NCBI RefSeq assembly: GCF_004402485.1
Contig: NZ_SOFG01000011.1
Span: forward strand, 310,001 to 374,000
DNA from: Cryobacterium algoricola
GTDB lineage: Bacteria > Actinomycetota > Actinomycetes > Actinomycetales > Microbacteriaceae
Reading direction: 5' to 3'
Length of the DNA stretch: 64,000 nucleotides
The translations under genes were made by a program, and so were the position numbers. Shown piece after piece: positions 8,174 through 17,323 of this stretch. The notes beneath the pieces are model-generated. The model did no database searches, was not told the origin of the DNA, and saw only the letters and a program-made list of their open reading frames with translations. Positions within the stretch are counted from its first letter, which is position 1, and each line of letters begins with the position of its first letter.

Positions 8174-10642
8174 TTAGACGTTATCCCCACCCGTTGAAAG
8201 TCCCACATCGACCGGGGTGGCGCCGATGCCGTTCGCATCCCAGACCCACTCGGTGACCTCGGGGATGTCCTCACCGAATGCGCGCGTGTAATCGCGGGCA
8301 CGGAGGCGGGCATCCTGCATTTCCTGGCGGAGAACGCCGGCGCGGGCCCCGAGTCCGGGAACGCGGTCGATGACGTCCATCACCAGGTGGTATCGGTCGA
8401 GGTCGTTGAGCATGACCATGTCGAACGGGGTCGTCGTCGTGCCGTTCTCCTTATACCCGCGGGCGTGCAGGTTGCCGTGTCCGTGGCGCTTGTAGGTCAG
8501 GCGGTGGATCAGCCACGGGTACCCGTGGTATGCGAACACGATGGGCTTGTCCGCGGTGAAGTAGGCGTCGAACTCGGCGTCGCTGAGTCCGTGCGGGTGG
8601 TCCGCCTCGGACTGCAGGCGCATCAGGTCGACGACGTTGACGACGCGGACCTTGAGGTCGGGCATCGCTTCGCGCAGGATCGCGGCGGCGGCGAGGATCT
8701 CGAGGGTCGGGACCTCTCCGGCTGCAGCGAGGACGACATCCGGTTCGGTGCCGGCGATTTCCGTGCCTGCCCAGTCGAAGATGCCGAGGCCGCGGTCGCA
8801 GTGCGCGACGGCCTGGTCCATGGTGAGCCAGTTCGGAGCCGGCTGCTTGCCCGCGACGACGACGTTCACGTAGTCGACGCTGCGCAGGCAGTGGTCGTAG
8901 ATCGAGAGCAGCGTGTTCGCGTCGAAGGGCAGGTAGACGCGCACGACATCCGCGCTCTTGTTCACGACGTGGTCGATGAAGCCCGGGTCCTGGTGGGAGA
9001 AGCCGTTGTGGTCCTGGCGCCAGACGTGCGAGGAGAGCAGGTAGTTGAGGCTCGAGATGGAGCGGCGCCACGGGATCTCGCGGGTGACCTTGAGCCACTT
9101 CGCGTGCTGGTTGAACATCGAGTCGACGATGTGGATGAAGGCCTCGTAGCAGTTGAACAGGCCATGGCGGCCGGTGAGCAGGTAGCCCTCGAGCCAGCCC
9201 TGGCACTGGTGCTCGCTGAGCATCTCCATGATGCGGCCGGCACGTTCGAGGTTGGTGTCGCCCTCGTGGTACTCCGCGTCCCAGGTCTTTCCCGTCGCCG
9301 CGAACACGGCGGGGGCGAGACGGTTGGATGCTGTCTCATCCGGCCCGAAGATCCGGAAGTTGTCGGGGTTGTCCCGGATGACATCCGCGAGCCAGGTGCC
9401 GAGGACCTTCGTGGCCTCGTCCGTCGTCGCGCCCGGGGAGGGAACGTCGACGGCGTAGTCGTGGAAGTCGGGGAGGCGCAGCTCCTTGCGGAGCAGCCCG
9501 CCGTTGGAGACGGGGTTCGCGCTCATCCGCAGGTTTCCCTCCGGGGCGAGCGCTGCGATCTTCGCGACCGGGGCACCGGACTCGTCGAACAATTCTTCGG
9601 GGTGGTACGAGGCGAGCCAGCCCTCGAGGAGACGGGTGTGCGCCTCGGTGTCGCGGGCGTTGCTGAGCGGCACCTGGTGCGAACGCCAGGAGTCGACGAC
9701 CTTGAGGCCGTCGATCATTGTCGGGCAGGTCCAGCCCTTGGGGGTGCGCAGGATGATCATGGGCCAGCGCGGACGCTCGGTGTCGCCGGCGAGGGCGCGG
9801 GCCTTGATGTCGGCGATCTCGTTGAGGACCTCGTCGAGGGTCTCGGCCATGCGCTGGTGCACGAGGAGCGGGTCTTCCTCGTTGAAGCCGCCGGAGACGA
9901 TGTACGGCTTGTGGCCGTACCCGCGCATCAGGTCGAGGAGCTCCTCCTCGGGGATGCGGGCGAGGATGGTCGGGTTGGCGATCTTGTACCCGTTGAGGTG
10001 CAGGATCGGCAGCACGACGCCGTCGACGAGCGGGTCGACGAACTTGTTGGAGTGCCAGCTGGTGGCGAGCGGGCCGGTCTCGGCCTCGCCGTCTCCGACG
10101 ACGGCGGCGACGAGCAGGTCGGGGTTGTCGAACGCGGCGCCGTAAGCGTGGCTGAGCGCGTAGCCGAGCTCGCCGCCCTCGTGGATGGAACCGGGGGTCT
10201 CCGGTGACGCGTGGCTCGGGATTCCGCCCGGGAAGGAGAACTGGCGGAACAGGGCCTTGACGCCGCGTTCGCTCTGCTCGACTCCGGAGTAGATCTCGGT
10301 GTATGTGCCGTCGAGGTAGGCGTTGGCGACCATGCCGGGCCCACCGTGGCCGGGGCCGGTGACATAAAGGGTGCTGATCTTGCGTTCCTGGATCGCGCGG
10401 TTCAGGTGGGCATAAATGAAGTTCAGTCCGGGGGTCGTTCCCCAGTGACCGAGCAGGCGGGGCTTAATGTGGTCGCGGGTCAGCGGCTCCCGCAATAACG
10501 GGTTGTCGAGCAGGTAGATCTGCCCCACGGAAAGATAATTCGCGGCTCGCCACCAGGCGTCTACGCTCGCGAGCGCTTCATCGCTCAGCGGACGTGGCTG
10601 CTGGGTGGGCCACAAGAAGGTTTTATCGGACGTGTTGACCAT
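8174..10642 (-). CDS. xfp: Xylulose-5-phosphate/fructose-6-phosphate phosphoketolase
   Basis: Thiamine-diphosphate enzyme that cleaves xylulose 5-phosphate (and often fructose 6-phosphate) with phosphate to acetyl phosphate and glyceraldehyde 3-phosphate (or erythrose 4-phosphate). Family signatures are clear: [20 protein letters not shown] near residue 100, the ThDP-binding GDGEAETGP near residue 183, HQDPGF near residue 548, and YHGYPW towards the end. I start at the ATG at 10642 because GGAGG lies five bases upstream. An in-frame GTG at 10657 would place that Shine-Dalgarno inside the gene. From 10642 it is 822 residues, normal for the family. It is first in xfp-pta-ackA, and its xylulose-5-phosphate substrate is the product of the xylAB genes in this window. 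Confidence 0.97.
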   Translation of the reverse strand: MVNTSDKTFLWPTQQPRPLSDEALASVDAWWRAANYLSVGQIYLLDNPLLREPLTRDHIKPRLLGHWGTTPGLNFIYAHLNRAIQERKISTLYVTGPGHGGPGMVANAYLDGTYTEIYSGVEQSERGVKALFRQFSFPGGIPSHASPETPGSIHEGGELGYALSHAYGAAFDNPDLLVAAVVGDGEAETGPLATSWHSNKFVDPLVDGVVLPILHLNGYKIANPTILARIPEEELLDLMRGYGHKPYIVSGGFNEEDPLLVHQRMAETLDEVLNEIADIKARALAGDTERPRWPMIILRTPKGWTCPTMIDGLKVVDSWRSHQVPLSNARDTEAHTRLLEGWLASYHPEELFDESGAPVAKIAALAPEGNLRMSANPVSNGGLLRKELRLPDFHDYAVDVPSPGATTDEATKVLGTWLADVIRDNPDNFRIFGPDETASNRLAPAVFAATGKTWDAEYHEGDTNLERAGRIMEMLSEHQCQGWLEGYLLTGRHGLFNCYEAFIHIVDSMFNQHAKWLKVTREIPWRRSISSLNYLLSSHVWRQDHNGFSHQDPGFIDHVVNKSADVVRVYLPFDANTLLSIYDHCLRSVDYVNVVVAGKQPAPNWLTMDQAVAHCDRGLGIFDWAGTEIAGTEPDVVLAAAGEVPTLEILAAAAILREAMPDLKVRVVNVVDLMRLQSEADHPHGLSDAEFDAYFTADKPIVFAYHGYPWLIHRLTYKRHGHGNLHARGYKENGTTTTPFDMVMLNDLDRYHLVMDVIDRVPGLGARAGVLRQEMQDARLRARDYTRAFGEDIPEVTEWVWDANGIGATPVDVGLSTGGDNV

Positions 10643-10840
10643 GGGTGCCTCCGGCACTGTCGGGGCGCGATCCGCGCATAGCCCAGTCTATGAGTAGATA
10701 TGGAATCGTTATCACGGAATTTTGCACAGTATGCGACGCGCGCGCAGGCAGTACTGCGCGGAGTGCCCACGCCAAGGCAGACGAGGGCGTCAGAGTGCCC
10801 TGAGGAGTGCGGGATTCGAGGCCGCGCGGGCATGAAAAAA

Positions 10841-10926
10841 CTCCTCGCGCACCCACCAGAGCCCAGTTACCCTTGCTACGTTTCCGTCCTGGGGGAGTTG
10901 GCCGAGATAGCGCCACGCGAGGAGCC
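10841..10926 (-). ncRNA. ffs: Signal recognition particle RNA, small bacterial (4.5S) type
   Basis: Read on the minus strand, the conserved SRP helix 8 is present: CCAGG, then stem ACG, GAAA tetraloop, stem CGT, then AGCAAGGGTAAC (about 10865-10896). Flanking strands pair as CCCAG with CTGGG. The outer stem CTCCTCGCG (10916-10924) pairs with CGCGAGGAG (10841-10849). The RNA is followed at once by six T (10835-10840), giving an intrinsic terminator. A promoter at 10933-10961 fits the 5' end. This explains most of the non-coding stretch between xfp and tRNA-Ser. The exact ends are good to a few bases. Confidence 0.9.
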
Positions 10927-10932
10927 ACTCCC

Positions 10933-10961
10933 AGTTTATGCGCAAAGCCGCACCGAGCCAA
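10933..10961 (-). promoter_or_regulatory. Promoter of the SRP RNA gene
   Basis: On the minus strand, -35 TTGGCT (10956-10961), a 17-base spacer, and -10 TAAACT (10933-10938). The predicted start point, about 7 bases downstream, coincides with the base of the SRP outer stem. Confidence 0.65.
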
Positions 10962-11049
10962 AAGCAGGTCCCCGCAGACCGCGTTCTCAAGTGCCTCCAG
11001 AAACAGGTAAGATTCTTCGAGGTTGTTACCTTCGGGAAATGACCGGCCA

Positions 11050-11137
11050 GGAGAATTCGCCTAGTGGCCTATGGCGCACGCTTGGAAAGCGTGTTGGGTG
11101 AGAGCCCTCGGGGGTTCGAATCCCCCATTCTCCGCCA
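11050..11137 (+). tRNA. tRNA-Ser, anticodon GGA
   Basis: 88 nucleotides including an encoded CCA. The acceptor stem is GGAGAAT (11050-11056) paired with ATTCTCC (11127-11133). The anticodon arm is CACGC-TTGGAAA-GCGTG, reading GGA (serine UCC/UCU). There is a class II variable arm, and the T arm is GGGGG-TTCGAAT-CCCCC. Next to the SRP RNA but on the opposite strand. Confidence 0.97.
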
Positions 11138-11168
11138 ATATAGATTCGTCAGAGCCAATAAAGATTCG

Positions 11169-11420
11169 TCAATCGGCGAACGGATGCCGCGGCGCACGCG
11201 GCGCCGGCGGCGGCGGTACCTCTTTCGCGGCGACGATCTCGGCGAGCACGATCGTGACGAGACCGCGTTTCGTCTCGACCACGCAGTCGACCGGACCGCA
11301 CGCGCGGAGGTAGCCGACGGCATCCGTCACCCCGCCCTCGATCGTGCGGCGCACGACGACGCGGGTCCCGATCGCCGCCTCGGTCACAAAACGGGCGGCG
11401 GCCGCTGCTGCACTACTCAT
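11169..11420 (-). CDS. Small SH3-like domain protein (Rv0428c N-terminal type)
   Basis: 83 residues. Residues 10-70 resemble the SH3-like beta-barrel found at the N-terminus of the mycobacterial Rv0428c-type acetyltransferases (G-T-R-V-V-V-R, then G-x-x-T-D-A-V-G, a T-x-x-G segment, and a final I-V-A-A-K-x-V-P-P). Only this domain is present, and no GNAT catalytic part follows. It sits 36 bases downstream of the trkA stop on the same strand. The C-terminus is Pro-rich. The function is unknown; it is probably a stand-alone adaptor domain. Confidence 0.65.
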   Translation of the reverse strand: MSSAAAAAARFVTEAAIGTRVVVRRTIEGGVTDAVGYLRACGPVDCVVETKRGLVTIVLAEIVAAKEVPPPPAPRAPRHPFAD

Positions 11421-11456
11421 AGGGCGAGCCTACGCGGCGCCGACCAGGGCCCCGCG

Positions 11457-12155
11457 TCAGCGCAGCCGGCTGAACGCCTCGACCCGCTCGGTCTCGCCCG
11501 CCACGAGGATCACGTCGTCCGCCTCGAGGACGGTCTCGAGGGTCGTGTAGTTCCAGCCGGCGCCGCCACGGAGGAACGCGGTCACGGTCACCCCGTGCAC
11601 GGGCCGCACCCGGGTCTTCGCGAGCGGGATGCCGACGGTCTCCTGCGGCGGCGCCATCTTGACCATCGCGAAGTTCTCGCCGATCTCGAGGTAGTCCTGC
11701 ATCACCCCGCGCACAAGGTGCGCGACGCGTTTGCCCATGTCCTTCTCCGGATAGATCACGTGGCTCACCCCGAGCTGGTCGAGGATCGCGCCGTGCGGTT
11801 CGCTCACCGCCTTCGCCCAGATGTTTCCGATGCCGAGCTTGATCAGCAGCGACGCCGTGAGGATGTTCGCCTGGATGTCCCCACCGATCGCGACGACCGC
11901 GCTGCTGAAGTCGGCGACGCCGAGCTGACGGAGGGTCTCCTCCTTCGTCGAGTCCGCGCGCACGACATGGGTGAGCAGGCCATTGTGCGCCTGCACGATG
12001 TCCGCGTCGCCGTCGATCCCGAGCACCTCAGTGCCGCTCTTCATGAGCTCGAGGGCGAGCGAACTGCCGAACCGGCCCAGGCCGATCACGACGACGGCGT
12101 CCTCCCGGGTCATGCGGGAGGACGAGCGACGCCCGAACAGGGAGAATTTAGCCAA
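11457..12155 (-). CDS. TrkA-family potassium uptake regulatory subunit (KtrA-like)
   Basis: Cytoplasmic gating ring subunit for a potassium channel. The 232-residue protein has an N-terminal RCK Rossmann domain (VVIGLGRFGSSLALEL, nucleotide-binding G-x-G-x-x-G, with an acidic residue at the end of beta 2, IDGD) and a C-terminal TrkA_C domain. The start is a TTG that overlaps the last eight bases of the transporter gene. The tight overlap and the matched partner support a KtrAB/TrkAH-type complex. The actual nucleotide ligand (ATP/ADP or NAD) cannot be told from sequence. Confidence 0.93.
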   Translation of the reverse strand: MAKFSLFGRRSSSRMTREDAVVVIGLGRFGSSLALELMKSGTEVLGIDGDADIVQAHNGLLTHVVRADSTKEETLRQLGVADFSSAVVAIGGDIQANILTASLLIKLGIGNIWAKAVSEPHGAILDQLGVSHVIYPEKDMGKRVAHLVRGVMQDYLEIGENFAMVKMAPPQETVGIPLAKTRVRPVHGVTVTAFLRGGAGWNYTTLETVLEADDVILVAGETERVEAFSRLR

Positions 12156-13515
12156 TGATCGGTCTTTCTATCGGTAATTCAAAAGTCGCGGGGCGCTGCC
12201 GGAGCGCGAGGGCCGAGGCGAACGTAATGGGGCCGAGCCGGCCGATGAACATCAGGAGCATCAGCAGGACCTGGCCGCCGACCGGCAGGCTCGCCGTGAT
12301 CCCGGTCGACAGGCCGACCGTCGCGAACGCGGAGATGACCTCGAAGAGCAGCACGTCGAGGCTGAAGTCGGTCAGGAGCATCAGAACGACCGTGGACGCG
12401 GCGATCAGGGCGACGGCGATCAGCACGATCGTGATGGCCTGGCGCTGCACCGCCCTGGCGAGCTGCTTGCCGAAGACGTTGACCGCCCCTTCTCCCCGGA
12501 TCTCGGCGAGGAGAACGAAGAAGAGCACGGCGAAGGTCGTCACCTTGATGCCGCCCGCGGTGCCCGCGGGTCCCCCGCCGATCAGCATCAGCACGTCGGT
12601 GCCGAGCAGGCTCGCCGAGTCCATCTGGCCCCAGTCGATGGTGTTGAACCCGCCCGACCGGGCCTGCACGGATTGGAAGAAGCCGGCGAGCACCTTGTCG
12701 GGACCCGCGAACTGCCCGAGTGTCGCGGGGTTCGACCACTCGACGGCGGTGAGGTACGTGGTGCCGACCACGAGCAGAACGACGGTGGCGGCCAGCACGA
12801 TCCGGGTGTTCATCACCCACTTGCGCGGCAGGCGCGGGAACCGCCGCAGCTGCACGAGCACCGGGAAGCCGAGGCTGCCGAGGATGACCGCCGCCGCGAT
12901 CGGCAGCGAGATCCACGGATCGGTGGCGTAGGACATCAGGTTGTCGCTGAACAGGGCGAATCCTGCGTTGTTGAAGGCGGAGACCGCGTGGAAGAGCCCG
13001 AGCCACACGGCGCGTCCCAGGGGCTCTCCGTACCCGATCGCGAACCTCGCGCTCAACAGGGCGCCGACGCAGAGCTCGATGACCACGGATGTCGTCACGA
13101 TACCGAGCAGGAGACCCCGGACGTTCTCGAGTCCGACGCTTCCGCTCTCGGCAGCCGCGGTGATCCGGGAGCGGAGACTCATCTTGCGCAGCACCGAGAG
13201 TCCGACCACGGACGCGAACGTCATGATGCCGAGCCCGCCGACCTGGATCAGCAGGACGATGACGACCTGTCCGAAGGGTGTCCAGTGCGTGGCCGTGTCG
13301 ACCACGACGAGCCCGGTGACGCAGACGGCGCTCGTCGCCGTGAACAGGGCCTCGAGCAGGGTGGACCCACCGGGGCCGACCCTGGCGACCGGCAGCATCA
13401 GCAGCACCGTTCCGATCGCAATCGTCAGGGCGAAGGCCGCGACGCCCACCTGGGCAGGGTGCGCCCGGAATCTCGATAGCTGCGCGCTGCGCCGCGCGCG
13501 GGGAGAGTCTGGCAC
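12148..13515 (-). CDS. TrkH/KtrB-family potassium transporter
   Basis: Membrane-embedded potassium translocating subunit, 455 residues, with four repeated M1-P-M2 units. Selectivity-filter turns are visible as TSAVCVTGL, FNNAGFALF, ARSGGFNT and ATVGLSTGI. The glycine-rich GGPAGTAGGIKVTT segment following the third pore loop is typical of KtrB/TrkH. It is co-transcribed with the RCK subunit. The start is a GTG at the head of an Arg-rich cytoplasmic tail. Confidence 0.95.
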   Translation of the reverse strand: MPDSPRARRSAQLSRFRAHPAQVGVAAFALTIAIGTVLLMLPVARVGPGGSTLLEALFTATSAVCVTGLVVVDTATHWTPFGQVVIVLLIQVGGLGIMTFASVVGLSVLRKMSLRSRITAAAESGSVGLENVRGLLLGIVTTSVVIELCVGALLSARFAIGYGEPLGRAVWLGLFHAVSAFNNAGFALFSDNLMSYATDPWISLPIAAAVILGSLGFPVLVQLRRFPRLPRKWVMNTRIVLAATVVLLVVGTTYLTAVEWSNPATLGQFAGPDKVLAGFFQSVQARSGGFNTIDWGQMDSASLLGTDVLMLIGGGPAGTAGGIKVTTFAVLFFVLLAEIRGEGAVNVFGKQLARAVQRQAITIVLIAVALIAASTVVLMLLTDFSLDVLLFEVISAFATVGLSTGITASLPVGGQVLLMLLMFIGRLGPITFASALALRQRPATFELPIERPIIG

Positions 13516-13681
13516 GAGCCCACTCTACGGATACCAATCCACTTCGACGAGGGCTCCGGACTACCTGGATGAAGTTGGGAGGGTTTCCGGGAGGTGCGAC
13601 GCGGTGTCCCCGTTAAGGTGGCTACCGGGTACGTCCCCCATTGGCGATAATCTGGATACACCGGCTAGGGGGACGCTTAAG

Positions 13682-14239
13682 GTGAAAGTCACTGGGGGAC
13701 CGCTCGTTCGGGCGCACGCTTTGAGACCGCACGGCCGGTTGCTCCGGCAGTCCGGTCTGTCCGTGCTTGCCCTCGTCGCTCCGGTGTCCGCCGTTCTCTA
13801 CTGGCTCACGATCCCGACCGATTCCTGGCGGCCGGTCTTGATCGGCCAGATCATCCTCTTCGTCATCTGCCTGCTCGCCGCGATCGCGTTCTTCCGCACC
13901 GTGATCTGGGTCGACAGGGACGGGGTCACCGAACGCGGCTTCCTGGGCAGGGTCACGAGCTACGACAAGTCCGATATCGGAACCATCGTCCTCCTCGACC
14001 TCTACGAAAGCGGCGCGCTCGACACGCATCCGCAGCTGTTCGTCACCGGACTCGACGGCCGGCTGCTGCTGCGGATGCGCGGCCAGTTCTATTCGCGCGG
14101 GGCGATGGAGACGATCGTCGAGCAGCTCGACGCGCCGATCGTGCGGGTCGCCGAGCCGATGACACTGCAGGACCTGAACCGGTCCCGCCCCGAGCTGCTC
14201 TACTGGTTCGAACGCCGCTTCACCCCCCACACCGACTGA
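13682..14239 (+). CDS. Membrane protein with PH-like cytoplasmic domain, unknown function
   Basis: 185 residues from the GTG at 13682, which has AGGGGGA eight bases upstream. Two hydrophobic segments (about residues 22-42 and 52-72) form a hairpin anchor, followed by a soluble domain of about 110 residues. It has alternating beta-like strands, I-W-V-D-R-D-G-V-T-E-R-G-F-L-G-R, and a terminal helix, resembling PH-like domains of actinobacterial membrane proteins. The frame stays open far upstream, but that region is antisense to trkH, so I reject the longer start. It is convergent with the HerA-like gene. Confidence 0.7.
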   Translation: MKVTGGPLVRAHALRPHGRLLRQSGLSVLALVAPVSAVLYWLTIPTDSWRPVLIGQIILFVICLLAAIAFFRTVIWVDRDGVTERGFLGRVTSYDKSDIGTIVLLDLYESGALDTHPQLFVTGLDGRLLLRMRGQFYSRGAMETIVEQLDAPIVRVAEPMTLQDLNRSRPELLYWFERRFTPHTD

Positions 14240-14258
14240 GCGGATGCCGGGGCGCGGC

Positions 14259-16250
14259 TCAGCGCCGGCGCCGGGTTCCGAAGATGCCGGCCACGACGCC
14301 GGTCAGGATGGACTTCGTCACCGACGACCCGAGCACCTCCTCGAGCACGCTCTTCTGCGGTTTCGCGCTCGTGCGGGTGCGTGCAGGCCCCGCGGTCTGC
14401 CGCATCAGCCGGTCGTACTCGGCCTGCGCCTTCCGTTCGGCCTGCTCGGCGGCCCGCGTGTCCTTCGCCTGCTGGGCGACGGCGGCCTTCTCGGCCTTCT
14501 CGCGCTCCGCGGCTTCCTTCGCCGCGTCGAGCGCCGCCTGCTCACTCGCCTGCTGCTCGGCCGCTGCCCGGTTCGCCGCCTCGAGCTTGGTCGCGAGGAT
14601 CTCCCGCGCCGATTCCCGGTCGATCGTGGCCCCGTACGTCGCCAGGAGCGGCGACGCCGCGACGGCCGACTCGATCGCGGCATCCGCTGTCGGGGACATC
14701 GACCCCTGCGGTGCGCGCAGCCGTGTCCACGCGACGGGGCTCGGGGCGCCCTTCTCGTTCATCACGGTCACGATCGCCTCCCCGGTTCCGAGCCCGGTGA
14801 GCACCTCTGCGAGGTCATAACCGGAGTTCGGGTAGGTCGAGACGGTCGCTCGCAACGCCTTGGCGTCATCCGGGGTGAAGGCCCGAAGCTGATGCTGCAC
14901 GCGTGAACCGAGCTGGGCAAGCACGTCGCCGGGCACGTCCTTGGGCGTCTGCGTGACGAAGAAGATGCCGACGCCCTTCGAGCGGATGAGCCGGACGGTC
15001 TGGGTGATCGAGGCCAGGAAATCCTGGGAGGCGTTCGCGAAGAGCAGGTGCGCCTCGTCGAAGAAGAACACGAGCTTGGGCTTGTCGAGGTCGCCGACTT
15101 CGGGCAGGTCGTTGTAGAGGTCGGCCAGGAGCCACATCAGGAAGGTGGAGAACAGTGCGGGCTGGTCCTGCACCCCGGGCACCTCGAGCAGGCTGATCAC
15201 GCCGCGGCCGTCGGGTGCGGTGCGGAGGAATTCGCGGGTGTCGATCTCGGGCTCGCCGAAGAAGACGTCGGCGCCCTGGTCCGCGAAGGTGATCAGTTCG
15301 CGAAGGATCACGCCGACGGTCGCCGGGGACAGGCCGCCGAGACCGGCGAGCTCGGCCTTACCCGCCGGGCTGGTCAGGAAGCTCAGCACCGCGCGCAGAT
15401 CGGTGAGGTCGAGCAGCGGAAGGCCGGCCTGGTCGGCGTAGTGGAAGACGAGGCCGAGGCTGGATTCCTGAGTGTCGTTGAGGCCCAGGACCTTGCTCAG
15501 GAGCAGCGGACCGAAGCCGGCGACGGTCGCGCGCACCGGCACACCGCGGCCGGTGCCGCCGAGGGAGAAGTACTCGGTTGGGGCGGCCTGGCCGGTCCAG
15601 TCCTGCCCGATGCCGCGGGTGCGGGCGAGCAGCTTGTCGTTCGGCACGCCGGCGGTCGCGACGCCGGACAGGTCGCCCTTGATATCGGCGGCGAACACGG
15701 GCACGCCGTGCGCGGAGAGCTGCTCGGCGAGCACCTGCAGGGTGCGGGTCTTCCCGGTGCCGGTCGCGCCGGCGACGAGGCCGTGCCGGTTGGTCATCGC
15801 GAGCGGGATCCGGATCGGCACGTCGGCGAGCGCGTCGCCGTTGACGAGGGCGCCCATCTCGAGGGCCGGGCCGCTGAAGGCGTACCCGGCCCGAATCACG
15901 TCGACCTCTGCCGCGGTGAGCGGTGCCGCTGCTGTCGCCGCTGCGGCTGCTGCGGATGCGGCGTTAGGCGCTGCCGGCACCTCGGATGCCGACCGTTCGG
16001 CCGGTACCGCGGGTGCGGCCGCGGGTGCGGCCGCAGGTGCGGCTGCCGCGGATGCGGGTGGCGGTGCCGCAGGGTCGGACTCCCTACGCGCGGCCGCTGT
16101 GGCGGCATCCGCCTGAGCCTGGACGGCCGCAGCCTGCACCCGGGCGAGGGCGGCTTCGGCATCGGCCTGCGCCTGGCGTGCCGCGGCGACGGCTGCCTCG
16201 GCCGCGGCCTGAAGCTCGGACAACTGATCGGCAGCATCGCTCGAATTCAT
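14259..16250 (-). CDS. HerA-like helicase C-terminal domain ATPase (DUF853 type)
   Basis: 663-residue FtsK/HerA-superfamily ATPase. Walker A is GATGTGKTRTLQ near residue 160, Walker B is FFFDEAHLL near residue 393, and a conserved F-V-T-Q-T-P sensor segment follows. The first 120 residues are an Ala/Gln-rich predicted coiled coil followed by an Ala/Pro-rich linker. The C-terminal 110 residues are another charged coiled coil (Ala/Glu/Lys) ending in a basic tail (RRRR). DUF853 proteins are widespread and poorly characterised; a DNA-translocase role is inferred from the fold only. No NurA nuclease neighbour is present. Convergent with the PH-like gene. Confidence 0.85.
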   Translation of the reverse strand: MNSSDAADQLSELQAAAEAAVAAARQAQADAEAALARVQAAAVQAQADAATAAARRESDPAAPPPASAAAAPAAAPAAAPAVPAERSASEVPAAPNAASAAAAAATAAAPLTAAEVDVIRAGYAFSGPALEMGALVNGDALADVPIRIPLAMTNRHGLVAGATGTGKTRTLQVLAEQLSAHGVPVFAADIKGDLSGVATAGVPNDKLLARTRGIGQDWTGQAAPTEYFSLGGTGRGVPVRATVAGFGPLLLSKVLGLNDTQESSLGLVFHYADQAGLPLLDLTDLRAVLSFLTSPAGKAELAGLGGLSPATVGVILRELITFADQGADVFFGEPEIDTREFLRTAPDGRGVISLLEVPGVQDQPALFSTFLMWLLADLYNDLPEVGDLDKPKLVFFFDEAHLLFANASQDFLASITQTVRLIRSKGVGIFFVTQTPKDVPGDVLAQLGSRVQHQLRAFTPDDAKALRATVSTYPNSGYDLAEVLTGLGTGEAIVTVMNEKGAPSPVAWTRLRAPQGSMSPTADAAIESAVAASPLLATYGATIDRESAREILATKLEAANRAAAEQQASEQAALDAAKEAAEREKAEKAAVAQQAKDTRAAEQAERKAQAEYDRLMRQTAGPARTRTSAKPQKSVLEEVLGSSVTKSILTGVVAGIFGTRRRR

Positions 16251-16294
16251 GGCGCGATCCTAGCCCCGCCGCGCGATCCGCGCGCCCAAATCCT

Positions 16295-16362
16295 GTCCGC
16301 GAGAGCGCACTTTTGGCCCTTAAGCCGCGGATTTAAGGGCCAAAAGTGCACTCTCGCGGGAC
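16295..16362. terminator. Long inverted repeat downstream of the GNAT gene
   Basis: Arms 16295-16323 and 16333-16362 pair over about 29 positions with one mismatch and one bulge, around a nine-base loop. The inner stem ends in TTAA. There is no T-tract. It is placed after the minus-strand GNAT gene and before the HerA-like start, so a terminator role is likely. Confidence 0.75.
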
Positions 16363-16393
16363 ACACACGCACACCAAGTGGCGGGGGAGGCGG

Positions 16394-17302
16394 TCAGGCG
16401 GGGTCTGCGGGGCGGGAGGTGAAGACCCAGGAGTCGCCGGCGAGTTCGGGCCGGAGGCCGCGGGAGAATGCCGCGGCGAATGCGACCCGCGAGTCGGCGC
16501 GCTGCCGGGCCGCGGCATCCGGGTGCTCGGTGCGGAGGCGCTCGAAGTCAGGGTTGAGCCCCAGGGGCTCGGGGGCGGGCAGCCCGTCGCGGGTCGGTTC
16601 GGCGGTGCCCCACTGCGGCCGGGCGGAACCGGCGAGTGCCGCCAGCGTCCGGGGCGAGTCGAGGCGCCAGCGCACCTCGAACCGGTCGCTGCGGTCGCTG
16701 CCGCTGATCGCGTCGTCGAGCCGCCCGTAGAAGTCCGGGTGGAAGTCGGTCACCTCCGCGCCGAGTTTCACGAGGTTGAAGTGCGCGTTGCGGCGGATCA
16801 GCGGGTCGAAGGTCCAGCGCATCTCGTCGACGCCGTGCTCGAGGCAGACCGCGCGCTGGAAGAGCTTGAGCGCATAGCCGACCCCCCCGCCGCGCAGGCC
16901 CGGTGCGACGGCCGTCATGTGCGAGTGCAGGTGGATGCCGCCGGCCCAGCCGAGGAAGCCGAGTGCGGCCCCGACGAACGCGGGTTCCGCTCCCGCCCGT
17001 GCGCTGGGGCCTCCGTCGGCGGCGGCAGCGGCAGTATCGGCGTCACTCGTCGCGACGAGCACCGTGTTGCCGGCGTGGTCGAGGGCACGCAGGAGGGAGG
17101 CATCCGGGCTGCGGCCGGAACCCCAGGTGCGCTCGAAGAGCGCGACGACGGCGGGAAGGTCTTCGGGGCGGGCCGCGCGCACACTGACCGCGGACGCGTC
17201 CGCAGCGGCGAGCGCGACCCGGTACGCGGCCACGAGGGTCTCGGCCGCACTCTCAACGCCGTGTGACGGCGGCAGAACGTTCATGCCTCGAGTAGACCAC
17301 AT
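16394..17302 (-). CDS. GNAT-family acetyltransferase (COG3375-like)
   Basis: 302 residues. The acetyl-CoA-binding region is in the first 150 residues (A-A-R-P-E-D-L-P-A-V-V start strand, then G-L-R-G-G-G-V-G-Y-A-L-K, equivalent to the R/Q-x-x-G-x-G/A loop). A conserved segment DEMRWTFDPLIRRNAHFNL follows, characteristic of the uncharacterised COG3375 group. The substrate is unknown. It follows the FAD oxidase gene by about 21-39 bases and probably ends the saccharopine-dehydrogenase/oxidase operon. The start could be the ATG at 17302 or at 17284; neither has a good Shine-Dalgarno. Confidence 0.8.
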   Translation of the reverse strand: MWSTRGMNVLPPSHGVESAAETLVAAYRVALAAADASAVSVRAARPEDLPAVVALFERTWGSGRSPDASLLRALDHAGNTVLVATSDADTAAAAADGGPSARAGAEPAFVGAALGFLGWAGGIHLHSHMTAVAPGLRGGGVGYALKLFQRAVCLEHGVDEMRWTFDPLIRRNAHFNLVKLGAEVTDFHPDFYGRLDDAISGSDRSDRFEVRWRLDSPRTLAALAGSARPQWGTAEPTRDGLPAPEPLGLNPDFERLRTEHPDAAARQRADSRVAFAAAFSRGLRPELAGDSWVFTSRPADPA

Positions 17303-17323
17303 TCGTGGCCGGCCCGAATCAGT

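Noticed and set aside
8174..10642. Transketolase as an alternative call for xfp
   Set aside because: The GPGHGGPGM and HQDPGF motifs and the length of about 820 residues are specific to phosphoketolases, and pta/ackA are in the same operon.
10623..11101. Small open frames between xfp and tRNA-Ser
   Set aside because: They cover the SRP RNA, its promoter and the tRNA; codon use is poor and no Shine-Dalgarno supports them.
12941..13681. Long N-terminal extension of the PH-like membrane protein
   Set aside because: The extension is antisense to trkH and low in plausibility; the GTG at 13682 has a good Shine-Dalgarno and begins a sensible protein.
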